Origin: an uncultured Collinsella sp.
GTDB taxonomy: Bacteria; Actinomycetota; Coriobacteriia; Coriobacteriales; Coriobacteriaceae
Direction: 5' to 3'
DNA: 64,000 nucleotides
NCBI GenBank assembly: GCA_900546115.1
Contig: URBQ01000009.1
Coordinates: forward strand, 1 to 64,000
Below, one piece after another: positions 57,942 through 64,000 of the stretch (within the stretch, counting starts at the first letter, position 1; each line of letters begins with the position of its first letter). A model generated the notes under the pieces. It saw only the letters and a list, made by a program, of their open reading frames with translations, was not told the origin of the DNA and ran no database searches. Made by a program: the position numbers and the translations under genes.

Positions 57942-58946
57942 ATGGCCGCTGTTAAAAAATCGGTTTCTGTTAAGGACGTGGCGCGTCTCGCGGGCGTTTC
58001 GGAGCAGACAGTCTCGCGTACGGTGCACGATTCGCCCAGCGTGCGCCCTGAGACCAAGGAGCGCGTGCGTGCCGCCATGCGCGAGCTGGGGTATCGCCCC
58101 AATTTTGCCGGCCGTTCGCTGCGTCGCGGCAAGTTCAAGACCGTCGGCGTCGCCATGTTCAACATTACCGGTACCGGCAATCTCGACCGCATGGAGGGCT
58201 TTGCCGCCGCCGCCGACAAGCACGGCTATGCCATCACCCTTACTAAAGTAGATGGACATCCCTATACCCTCGAGAGCGCATCGTCGCGCATGAGCGCGCT
58301 GCCGGTGGATGGCATGGTTGTGATCATGAATCGCATGCCGGCGGACTTTGGCACCTTCGAGCCGCTGCCCGGTATGCAGACGGTGCTCGTTACCATGCTG
58401 GAGCACCCGCTCTGTTCAACAGTCGATAACGACCAGTTCGATTGCTCGCGCCAGGTGGTCGAGTACTTGCTGGGGCAGGGGCACAGGACCGTGCACTTTA
58501 TCTCGTGCCCCGAGCGCTCGCTTTCGGGCATGCAACGCGAGGAGGGCTGGCGTGAGACATTGCGCGCGCATGGTATTGAGCCGCCGCGACTCGTCCGTGG
58601 CGATTGGACGGCACGGAGCGGGTATGCTGCCGGTCAGGCTCTGGCGGACGATCCGACCTGTACGGCCATTTATGCTTCCAACGATGCCATGGCCTACGGC
58701 TGCATTCGCGGGCTCGAGTCGTGCGGAAGGCGCGTGCCCGAGGACGTAAGCGTGGTGGGTGTTGACGATAGTTTGGGCGATATCGTGCCCGATCGTCGCC
58801 TGACTACGGTGCGCTTTGACAACAAGCGCGTCGGCATGTGGGCGGTCGACAAGATTGCCGGCGCCGAGGGCGCTGCACCCGGTGTGGAGCACATGCTGTT
58901 TCCGGGTGTGCTCGTCGAGGGCGATACGGTGCGCTATGTACGCTAG
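57942..58946 (+). CDS. LacI family regulator, copy 2
   Basis: 334 residues. HTH at 7-30 (VKDVARLAGVSEQTVSRTVHD), hinge RAAMRELGYRPNFAGRSL and the sugar-binding domain (VSVVGVDDSLGDIVPDRRLT). It is paralogous to the regulator at 52994. Its three putative operators flank the divergent EIICB-lacG operon and its own start. Ribosome site is weak (GAAAG). Confidence 0.92.
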   Translation: MAAVKKSVSVKDVARLAGVSEQTVSRTVHDSPSVRPETKERVRAAMRELGYRPNFAGRSLRRGKFKTVGVAMFNITGTGNLDRMEGFAAAADKHGYAITLTKVDGHPYTLESASSRMSALPVDGMVVIMNRMPADFGTFEPLPGMQTVLVTMLEHPLCSTVDNDQFDCSRQVVEYLLGQGHRTVHFISCPERSLSGMQREEGWRETLRAHGIEPPRLVRGDWTARSGYAAGQALADDPTCTAIYASNDAMAYGCIRGLESCGRRVPEDVSVVGVDDSLGDIVPDRRLTTVRFDNKRVGMWAVDKIAGAEGAAPGVEHMLFPGVLVEGDTVRYVR

Positions 58947-59006
58947 GGTGCGGACCTGTTTGGGTTGCCGCTAATTGTGTTCGAGAATGTTCAGATTGGT
59001 TTAAAA

Positions 59007-59036
59007 ACCGTTCACGGGCGAAAAGCAACCGTTCAT
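59007..59036. promoter_or_regulatory. LytTR-like tandem site E upstream of lacF
   Basis: ACCGTTCAC (59007-59015) and ACCGTTCAT (59028-59036), 21 bp apart. The second half fits the LytTR consensus at every position. About 125 bases before the lacF start. Confidence 0.7.
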
Positions 59037-59058
59037 AGCTCGAAATTACGTTTTGCGC

Positions 59059-59078
59059 TGTTCTTTTTTGTTTGAATG
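59059..59078 (+). promoter_or_regulatory. Putative DeoR operator in front of lacF
   Basis: TGTTC (59059-59063), N5, TGTTTGAATG (59069-59078): identical in both blocks and in spacing to the site before the deoR-type gene at 48030. Confidence 0.65.
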
Positions 59079-59160
59079 TTAATGTTCCTGCCATACACAG
59101 CGCAGCGCGTATGCCCGGACGCGATGCTCTCCGTTGGTTCATATGTGAAAGGAACGCAAT

Positions 59161-59499
59161 ATGGCAACCAAAGAAGAAATCTCGATGGTTGGATTCGAGA
59201 TTGTCGCATACGCGGGCGACGCCCAGACCGATCTGCTTGCAGCGCTCGATGCTGCTCGCGAGGGTGATTTTGAGAAGGCCGAGCAGCTGCACAAGGATGC
59301 CAGCGATGCACTTATCGGCGCCCACGACACGCAGACCAAGCTGCTTTCGCAGGAGGCCGGCGGCGGCGAGATGGAGATGACCTTCATCATGGCTCACGCT
59401 CAGGATACTCTCATGACCACCATGATCCTGGAGAAGCAGACCCGCTTTACCATCGATGCCTATAAGCGCATCGCCGCACTCGAGGCTAAGCTCGCCTAA
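59161..59499 (+). CDS. lacF: PTS lactose/cellobiose EIIA component
   Basis: 112 residues, three-helix trimeric EIIA of the Lac family. The phospho-histidine lies in TFIMAHAQDTLM (His about residue 79), with the Mg-binding Asp in the same helix. It is the only lac-type EIIA in the window and so probably serves both EIICB proteins. AAAGGA precedes the ATG. Monocistronic with its own terminator. Confidence 0.95.
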   Translation: MATKEEISMVGFEIVAYAGDAQTDLLAALDAAREGDFEKAEQLHKDASDALIGAHDTQTKLLSQEAGGGEMEMTFIMAHAQDTLMTTMILEKQTRFTIDAYKRIAALEAKLA

Positions 59500-59530
59500 C
59501 GAGCTCTCACAACCAAGTCCCCTTCCAAAA

Positions 59531-59561
59531 GCTCTGCCGCTACCCGCGGCAGGGCTTTTTC
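59531..59561 (+). terminator. Terminator of lacF
   Basis: GCTCTGCCGC pairs with GCGGCAGGGC (one G-U) with a short loop, followed by five T residues. Confidence 0.92.
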
Positions 59562-59569
59562 TGTTTACC

Positions 59570-59614
59570 CGGCACTTGGGGACGTTCCTTATCTGCCGGC
59601 AGTTTGGGACACTC
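59570..59614. repeat. GGGACGTTCC-family half copy
   Basis: CGGCACTTGGGGACGTTCC followed by TTATCTGCCGGCAGTTTGGGAC: the left arm and loop of the family at 18849 and 20049, with a degenerate right arm. Confidence 0.7.
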
Positions 59615-59694
59615 CTGCCATGCATTCGATCCTTTGAGGATGGAAGAAACCGGGTCATTAGGTTTGCTGCGGTGCCGACTCGGTCTGTCGGTTA

Positions 59695-59848
59695 CAAAAC
59701 TATGCCGGTTTACTACGATGAATCGCATTCTTTCAACTATGGAAAGAACAGCGTTATCAAAGCCGCAGGTAGAAAGCTTGTCATTTTCTGCTAATAGCAA
59801 ATGTGGTCGGTCCTATCGGTTTTATCGTAGTAAACCGGCATAGTTTTG
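59695..59848. repeat. 154-bp element with 25-bp perfect terminal inverted repeats
   Basis: The arm at 59695-59719 (begins CAAAACTATGCCGGTT, ends CTACGAT) is the exact complement of 59824-59848. The 104-base interior has no gene. No target-site duplication is evident at the flanks (TTA versus AAA). It looks like a small non-autonomous mobile element or a repeat that folds as a long hairpin. Confidence 0.8.
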
Positions 59849-59964
59849 AAATGGCACTATTCGACTAGCAGCGTTATGGAGCTTCTGCACGCCCTCCCGT
59901 TCGGTTTTTTGCTGGGTGGGTATACTTCCATCCGCAATACAGACCGGACTGAGGAGGTATCCAA

Positions 59965-60966
59965 ATGCCGGATAACGGGTCAATACAAAAAAGAGATGCG
60001 CGCGAGATGGCTCATGGGCGTCCTGTCCAGATAACCGAGCACACGACGGTAACCGAGCTGCAGCCCAGCCTGTCCGATGTCGTGTGCGCAAACAAAAAGC
60101 TGCAGATTGGCTTTATCGTTGCACTCGTGGTACTGGCGCTGCTGTCGGGCTTTGTGGCTCGTCCGCATTTTGCCGATACCAAAACATGGGACTCCACCAT
60201 CGAGGTCATCGATCAAAAGAAAGGCAACGTACTGGCGCTCACGACCTCGTGCGTGGCGCTGTCTGCGGGCATTACCGCGCTGCCGGGTGATACGGGAACG
60301 CCGGTTGCCGAGCAGCTCGCGCAGCTTTCGGGTAACTTGGGCATCGTGCTTGCCGTGCTCTACCTCGAGAAATACCTGCTGACCATTTTGTGGTCGGTTG
60401 GCCTGGGCATCCTGATCCCGTTTGCGCTGGTACTCTTTGCGGTGTCGCTCGGCATTCACGGGCGCTGGAGCACGAGCGCCGTCCTGCGCCGCGTGGCGAC
60501 TCGCGTGCTGGTGGTTGCCGTGATCGGCATGGCGCTTGTGCCCGCGAGCGTATGGGTGTCGCAAAAGGTCGATGAGACGTATCAGGTGAGTATCGAGCAG
60601 ACAGAGCAAAAGGCGACTGAAGCGAGCAAGGCGAGCTCCACAAAGAGCGAGAAGAAATCCGAGACCACGGAAAACAAGAATGTGCTTGAGCAGCTGACCG
60701 ATGGGGCATCGAGTTTACTCACATCGGTGACCGACAGTGCCAAGTCGATGACCGATAAGGTGGTGCAACAGGTGACCGATCTGATCGAAGGCGTCATCGT
60801 GATGATCGTGACCTCGTGCGTTATCCCGTTGCTGGTGCTCGCGGCGTTTCTGTGGCTGGGGCACACGCTGCTGGGGATCGATATTTCTGGCCCGGCGAAC
60901 TATTTGACGGGCCGTTTTCTGAGGGCTCCGTCCAAACATGCCAAGAAGAGCGGACAGTCTGAGTAG
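59965..60966 (+). CDS. Hypothetical multi-pass membrane protein
   Basis: 333 residues with about four transmembrane segments (IGFIVALVVLALLSGFVA, LGIVLAVLYLEKYLLTILW, VGLGILIPFALVLFAVSLG and VIVMIVTSCVIPLLVLAAFLW), and an external helical, Ser/Lys/Thr-rich part (ATEASKASSTKSEKKS). GAGGAGGT lies 5 bases before ATG. No family recognised. It interrupts the lac genes but has its own terminator; no link to sugar use is visible. Confidence 0.8.
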   Translation: MPDNGSIQKRDAREMAHGRPVQITEHTTVTELQPSLSDVVCANKKLQIGFIVALVVLALLSGFVARPHFADTKTWDSTIEVIDQKKGNVLALTTSCVALSAGITALPGDTGTPVAEQLAQLSGNLGIVLAVLYLEKYLLTILWSVGLGILIPFALVLFAVSLGIHGRWSTSAVLRRVATRVLVVAVIGMALVPASVWVSQKVDETYQVSIEQTEQKATEASKASSTKSEKKSETTENKNVLEQLTDGASSLLTSVTDSAKSMTDKVVQQVTDLIEGVIVMIVTSCVIPLLVLAAFLWLGHTLLGIDISGPANYLTGRFLRAPSKHAKKSGQSE

Positions 60967-61000
60967 GCGGCAAAGCGATCCTTGGAAGACCAACCGTAAG

Positions 61001-61039
61001 AAGGGCGGCCGAGACACGTTCTCGGCCGCCCTTTTGTTT
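61001..61039 (+). terminator. Terminator of the membrane protein gene
   Basis: AAGGGCGGCCGAGA pairs perfectly with TCTCGGCCGCCCTT over a 5-base loop; TTGTTT follows. Confidence 0.93.
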
Positions 61040-61072
61040 GCTGAACACATGGTCGCTACGTCTGCGCCGGGC

Positions 61073-61102
61073 TCAAACGGTCGCCAATCATCCGTGAACG
61101 GT
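61073..61102. promoter_or_regulatory. LytTR-like tandem site F upstream of lacAB
   Basis: TCAAACGGT (61073-61081) and GTGAACGGT (61094-61102), 21 bp apart. About 170 bases before lacA. Confidence 0.6.
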
Positions 61103-61103
61103 A

Positions 61104-61169
61104 TTTGTTCAAAAAAGAACAAAGATAAACAAATAATGGTTGCAGTCGCTGTTCGAATGTGTTCAAATA
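61104..61169 (+). promoter_or_regulatory. Putative DeoR operators upstream of lacA
   Basis: TTTGTTC-N6-GAACAAA (61104-61123) is an inverted repeat; TGTTC-N5-TGTTCAAATA (61150-61169) matches the TGTTC-N5-TGTTYRAATR layout seen before lacF and the deoR-type gene. Confidence 0.6.
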
Positions 61170-61273
61170 AACATGAACAGTGAAGAACCGCACATTCAGA
61201 TGCCCGGACCTGAACGCGATTCAACACTTCCAAACAGAAACTACGCACCTGCGTATCTCTCAAGGAGGATGTC

Positions 61274-61702
61274 ATGAGGGTTGTAATCGCTTCCGATGCC
61301 GACGGTATGTCGATGAAGGAGTCCATCAAGGAGATGCTCATCGCCGACGGTCACGAGGTCGTCGACTATTCCGAGACCCCTGCCGCGGACTTTGTCGATT
61401 CCGCGACCGCCGTTGCCAAGGACCTGCTGGAGCACAAGGATTCCCAGGGCTTCGCATTCGATAAGTACGGCGTCGGCTCCTATATGGCCGCCGTCAAGAT
61501 CAAGGGCATGGTCGTCGCCAACATTTCCGACGAGCGTTCCGCTTACATGACCCGCGAGCACAACGGTTCGCGCATGGTCACCATGGGCCCGGGCGTTGTG
61601 GGCACCGAGGTCGCCAAGAAGATCGCCCGCGAGTTCCTGCGCGCCCAGTACGCTGGCGGCCGTCACCAGATCCGTGTCGACATGCTCAACAAGATGGCCT
61701 AA
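61274..61702 (+). CDS. lacA: Galactose-6-phosphate isomerase subunit LacA
   Basis: 142 residues of the RpiB/LacA fold. It lacks the active Cys-Gly-Thr-Gly loop (here DKYGVGSYMAA), as LacA subunits do, and ends in the LacA signature GGRHQIRVDMLNKM. VSDERSAYMTR-like stretch (ISDERSAYMTREHNGSRM) matches LacA. It works with LacB to convert galactose-6-phosphate to tagatose-6-phosphate. AAGGAGG lies upstream of the ATG. Confidence 0.96.
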   Translation: MRVVIASDADGMSMKESIKEMLIADGHEVVDYSETPAADFVDSATAVAKDLLEHKDSQGFAFDKYGVGSYMAAVKIKGMVVANISDERSAYMTREHNGSRMVTMGPGVVGTEVAKKIAREFLRAQYAGGRHQIRVDMLNKMA

Positions 61703-61765
61703 CGAGAGCCACCGAGAACTCGAACTTCTACCTCAACTTGTGAATTCAGACGAAAGGACGTTCTG

Positions 61766-62290
61766 ATGAAGAAGACCATCGCAATCGGTTGCGACCATAT
61801 CGTTACGGACGAGAAGATCTATCTGGCCGACCGCCTGGAGCAGGCTGGCTACAAGGTGCTCGACTGTGGCACCTACAGCCACACCCGTACGCACTATCCC
61901 ATCTACGGTAAGGCCGTGGGCGAGGCCGTTGCCAGCGGCAAGGCCGACTTTGGCGTGGCCCTGTGCGGCACCGGCATCGGCATCACCAACGCCGTCAACA
62001 AGGTTCCCGGCGCCCGTTGCGCCCTGGTTCGCGACATGACCTCCGCCCTGTATGCCCGTCGCGAGCTCAACGCCAACATCGTGGGCTTTGGCGGCAAGAT
62101 CACCGGCGAGTTCCTGATGGCCGATATCATGCTTGCCTTCCTGGAGGAGCCCTACGAGAAGACCCCCGAGCACGATGCCCTGATTGCCAAGATCGATGCC
62201 TGCAATAAGGCCGACGCTGAGGCTCAGGCTGACCCGCATTTCTTTGACGAGTTTCTCGAGAAGTGGGACCGCGGCGAGTATCACGACTAG
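61766..62290 (+). CDS. lacB: Galactose-6-phosphate isomerase subunit LacB
   Basis: 174 residues. The catalytic loop ALCGTGIGITNAVNKVPG holds the base Cys, with CDH near the N-terminus (IAIGCDHIVTDEK) and the SALYARRELNANIVGFG segment. It forms the hetero-oligomer with LacA. GAAAGGA precedes the ATG. It ends before a 12-bp hairpin and a nested palindrome. Confidence 0.96.
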   Translation: MKKTIAIGCDHIVTDEKIYLADRLEQAGYKVLDCGTYSHTRTHYPIYGKAVGEAVASGKADFGVALCGTGIGITNAVNKVPGARCALVRDMTSALYARRELNANIVGFGGKITGEFLMADIMLAFLEEPYEKTPEHDALIAKIDACNKADAEAQADPHFFDEFLEKWDRGEYHD

Positions 62291-62294
62291 TGGG

Positions 62295-62322
62295 GTTACG
62301 CGGTTTTGCCAAACCGCGTAAC
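62295..62322. repeat. 12-bp perfect hairpin after lacB
   Basis: GTTACGCGGTTT-TGCC-AAACCGCGTAAC. There is no T-run, so it is unlikely to be a full terminator; it may mark a processing or partial termination point between lacB and lacX. Confidence 0.7.
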
Positions 62323-62335
62323 GGGTCGACGCTGC

Positions 62336-62436
62336 GCGGCGCTCAGGCACCCCATCTCGCCGCTCAAACCGTCGCTCGCGTACATGAAGTACGCGTCGCT
62401 CCTCTTTCGCGGCGACCTGGGGCACCTGAGCGCCGC
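62336..62436. repeat. Nested extragenic palindrome between lacB and lacX
   Basis: Outer arms GGCGCTCAGGCACCCCA (62338-62354) and TGGGGCACCTGAGCGCC (62418-62434) pair with two mismatches; middle arms TCGCCGC/GCGGCGA; innermost GCGTAC-ATGAA-GTACGC. Same design as 5059-5176. The rest of 62291-62668 shows no gene. Confidence 0.75.
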
Positions 62437-62668
62437 TCGCTGACGTAGGGGGTACCAGCAGGGTTGCCGCTGTTGTTGGGAAGCGTTCTGGTTCGGCTAG
62501 CTGCTCCGATAACACGTTTGCTTGCTTGGCTTGAGTGCTTTGCTCTTGGCGGTCCCCGGCATTCTGCAGCTTTTCAATTGACGGCTCGCGTTTCTGTGAG
62601 GGGGCGCGGGCCGGTTTTCTATCAGCCCTATTGACTTGGCGGGCTGTCGTAAGAAAGGGAAGGCTCCT

Positions 62669-63550
62669 ATGGAGTTTGTTCTTGATAACGGTTCTATTCG
62701 TGTGGCACTGAGCACGGCTGGTGGATCGTTCACTTCTATTGCGGCCAACGGTCGTGAGTATCTGTGGCAGGGCGATCCGGCGGTGTGGTCGGGCCAGGCA
62801 CCCATTTGCTTTCCGATTTGCGGCGGCCTTCGTGATGGCCGCGCGATGACCATGGGTGGCCGCGAGGTCAAGCTTGCCCGCCACGGCTTTGCCCGCAAGC
62901 AGGAGTGGAAGCTCGAGGAGCAGAGAGACAACATGGTTGCGCTGAGCCTAAGCTCTGCCGACCATGCCGAGTTGCTTGAGCAGTACCCGTATCCGTTTAA
63001 GATCGTTGCTCGCTACACGATCGATTCGGAAAAGGTGGCCGTGTCGTACGAGGTGACCAATGAGGGCACCGAGGATATGCCATTCTTTGTGGGTGGTCAC
63101 CCCGGCTTTAAGTGCCCGCTCGACGAGGGCGAGTCCTATGACGATTACGAGCTCCGTTTTGAGCAGCGTGAGGCCGCCGAGCTCTGTACTGCCGTTCCCT
63201 CGACGGGCTTGATTGATGTTGAGCATCGCAGCAAGAACCCCATGATCGACCAGAACCTGCCGCTGACCCACGAACTCTTCGACTTCGCGGAGACCATCTT
63301 TGACGTGCTCGAGAGCCGCGTGGTTACGCTGACCAAGAAAACCGAGGACAAGGGCGTGCGCCTGACGTTCCAGGATATGCCGTACCTGATTGTGTGGAGC
63401 AAGCCCGAGGGCGACTTTGTGGCCGTGGAACCGTGGGGCGGCCTGTCCACCTGCTCCGACGAGGACGATATTCTGGAGCACAAGCGTGGCTGCCTGGTTG
63501 CCAAGCCGGGGGAGACCGTCACCCGCGGCTTTGAGATCGAGATCCTTTAA
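62669..63550 (+). CDS. lacX: LacX-like aldose 1-epimerase family protein, copy 2
   Basis: 293 residues, same length as the copy at 42195 and alike over the full length (ICFPICGGLRDGRAM, ARHGFARKQEWKL, VGGHPGFKCPLDEGE). In Lactococcus and others lacX accompanies lacABCD. Start 62669 follows AAAGGGAAGG. The lacC start follows 53 bases on. Probable role in anomer balance of phosphorylated sugars, not proven for the family. Confidence 0.9.
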   Translation: MEFVLDNGSIRVALSTAGGSFTSIAANGREYLWQGDPAVWSGQAPICFPICGGLRDGRAMTMGGREVKLARHGFARKQEWKLEEQRDNMVALSLSSADHAELLEQYPYPFKIVARYTIDSEKVAVSYEVTNEGTEDMPFFVGGHPGFKCPLDEGESYDDYELRFEQREAAELCTAVPSTGLIDVEHRSKNPMIDQNLPLTHELFDFAETIFDVLESRVVTLTKKTEDKGVRLTFQDMPYLIVWSKPEGDFVAVEPWGGLSTCSDEDDILEHKRGCLVAKPGETVTRGFEIEIL

Positions 63551-63603
63551 CGAGCTATCGTATGTTTGGGGTGGGTCGTGCCGCCCCGGAACAGGAGTTC
63601 AAT

Positions 63604-64000
63604 ATGATTCTGACCGTTACCATGAACCCGTCGATTGATACGCGCTATCAGCTCGACAAGCTGGTCATTGACGACGTTAACCGCGTCACGCCCGAAAAGA
63701 CCGCTGGCGGTAAGGGCCTCAACGTGAGCCGTGTGCTGCTGCAACTGGGAGACGACGTGCTCGCGACCGGTCTGCTTGGCGGCCACATGGGTGCCTATAT
63801 GGCCGAGCTTATGGATGCCGACGGCGTCAAGAACGACTTTGTGCCCATCGCCGGTGAGACGCGCATTTGCCTGAATATTCTGCACGAGGGTAATCAGACG
63901 GAGCTGCTGGAGAGCGGCCCGCAGATCGCCCCGGCCGAGCTCGAGGCCTTTACGGCCAAGTTCGCCGAGCTTGCAGCGAAGGCGGACGTTGTGACGCTTT
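63604..64000 (+). CDS. lacC: Tagatose-6-phosphate kinase LacC, copy 2, cut by the window end
   Basis: The first 132 codons are visible, in frame to the edge: TVTMNPSIDTRYQLDKLVID opening, KTAGGKGLNVSRVLLQLG signature, GETRICLNILHEGNQTELLE. It matches the copy at 43136 nearly residue for residue (for example IDTRYQLDK against VDTRYQLDE). ATG 63604 has AGGAG upstream. The C-terminal half with the catalytic Asp lies beyond the window. Confidence 0.9.
   Translation, partial: MILTVTMNPSIDTRYQLDKLVIDDVNRVTPEKTAGGKGLNVSRVLLQLGDDVLATGLLGGHMGAYMAELMDADGVKNDFVPIAGETRICLNILHEGNQTELLESGPQIAPAELEAFTAKFAELAAKADVVTL

Noticed and set aside
59596..59860. Short open frames within the inverted-repeat element
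   Set aside because: They lack ribosome sites and typical codon use and span the repeat arms; no protein is supported.

Overview
The window reads as a chromosomal segment of a high-GC Gram-positive gut anaerobe of the class Coriobacteriia, most likely Collinsella or a close relative. This is inferred from gene content, strong G/C third-position bias, Shine-Dalgarno-led starts, the tmk-holB-ricT-comF-raiA order, many PTS systems with GH1 phospho-glycosidases, and several families of extragenic palindromes that look typical of that group. No 16S rRNA or other decisive taxonomic marker is present.

Region 1 (1-34 kb) is mainly core. It holds a universal stress protein, undecaprenyl-diphosphatase, a PcrA-type helicase, a GntR regulator with mannose-6-phosphate isomerase, a ROK sugar kinase, Mn-dependent pyrophosphatase, NhaA, an aminotransferase, a STAS protein, TatB/TatC, HypA/HypB, topoisomerase I, a zinc-ribbon membrane protein, thymidylate kinase, DNA polymerase III delta', RicT (PSP1), ComF, a nuclease-like hypothetical, a candidate structured non-coding RNA (26147-26411, own promoter, 11-bp closing helix), an amino-acid-type binding lipoprotein, the ribosome hibernation factor, DegV, a beta-hydroxyacid dehydrogenase with a His/Cys-rich tail, a HEAT-like protein, an isocitrate/isopropylmalate dehydrogenase and a SurA-like membrane protein.

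Region 2 (34-47 kb) is an amino-sugar module: a mannose-family PTS (EIIA, YajC-like, EIIB, EIIC, EIID), a GntR/UTRA regulator, an AgaS-type deaminase/isomerase, an N-acetylhexosamine-6-phosphate deacetylase, a flavodoxin, a LacX-like epimerase, a LacC-like kinase, a deacetylase remnant and a YhcH protein. A low-GC islet with two unknown genes, a tRNA-Thr, an orphan EIIB lacking its phospho-histidine, and a galactose mutarotase follow. The module would take up an N-acetylated hexosamine as its 6-phosphate, deacetylate it, deaminate/isomerise it to tagatose-6-phosphate and phosphorylate that.

Region 3 (48-64 kb) is a lactose/beta-galactoside module using the tagatose-6-phosphate route: a DeoR regulator, two parallel sets of EIICB + GH1 phospho-glycosidase + divergent LacI regulator, one shared EIIA (LacF), LacA, LacB, LacX and a truncated LacC. 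Sugar enters through either EIICB with LacF, is hydrolysed by GH1, isomerised by LacAB and phosphorylated by LacC.

The most interesting signal is regulatory. Six intergenic regions in front of the PTS/lac genes carry two 9-bp direct repeats (consensus ACCGTTCAC or its complement) exactly 21 bp apart, the arrangement known for LytTR-domain regulators, although no LytTR gene is in the window. On top of these lie separate operator sets for the GntR protein, the DeoR protein and each of the two LacI proteins. Together they suggest a layered sugar-control network that can be tested.
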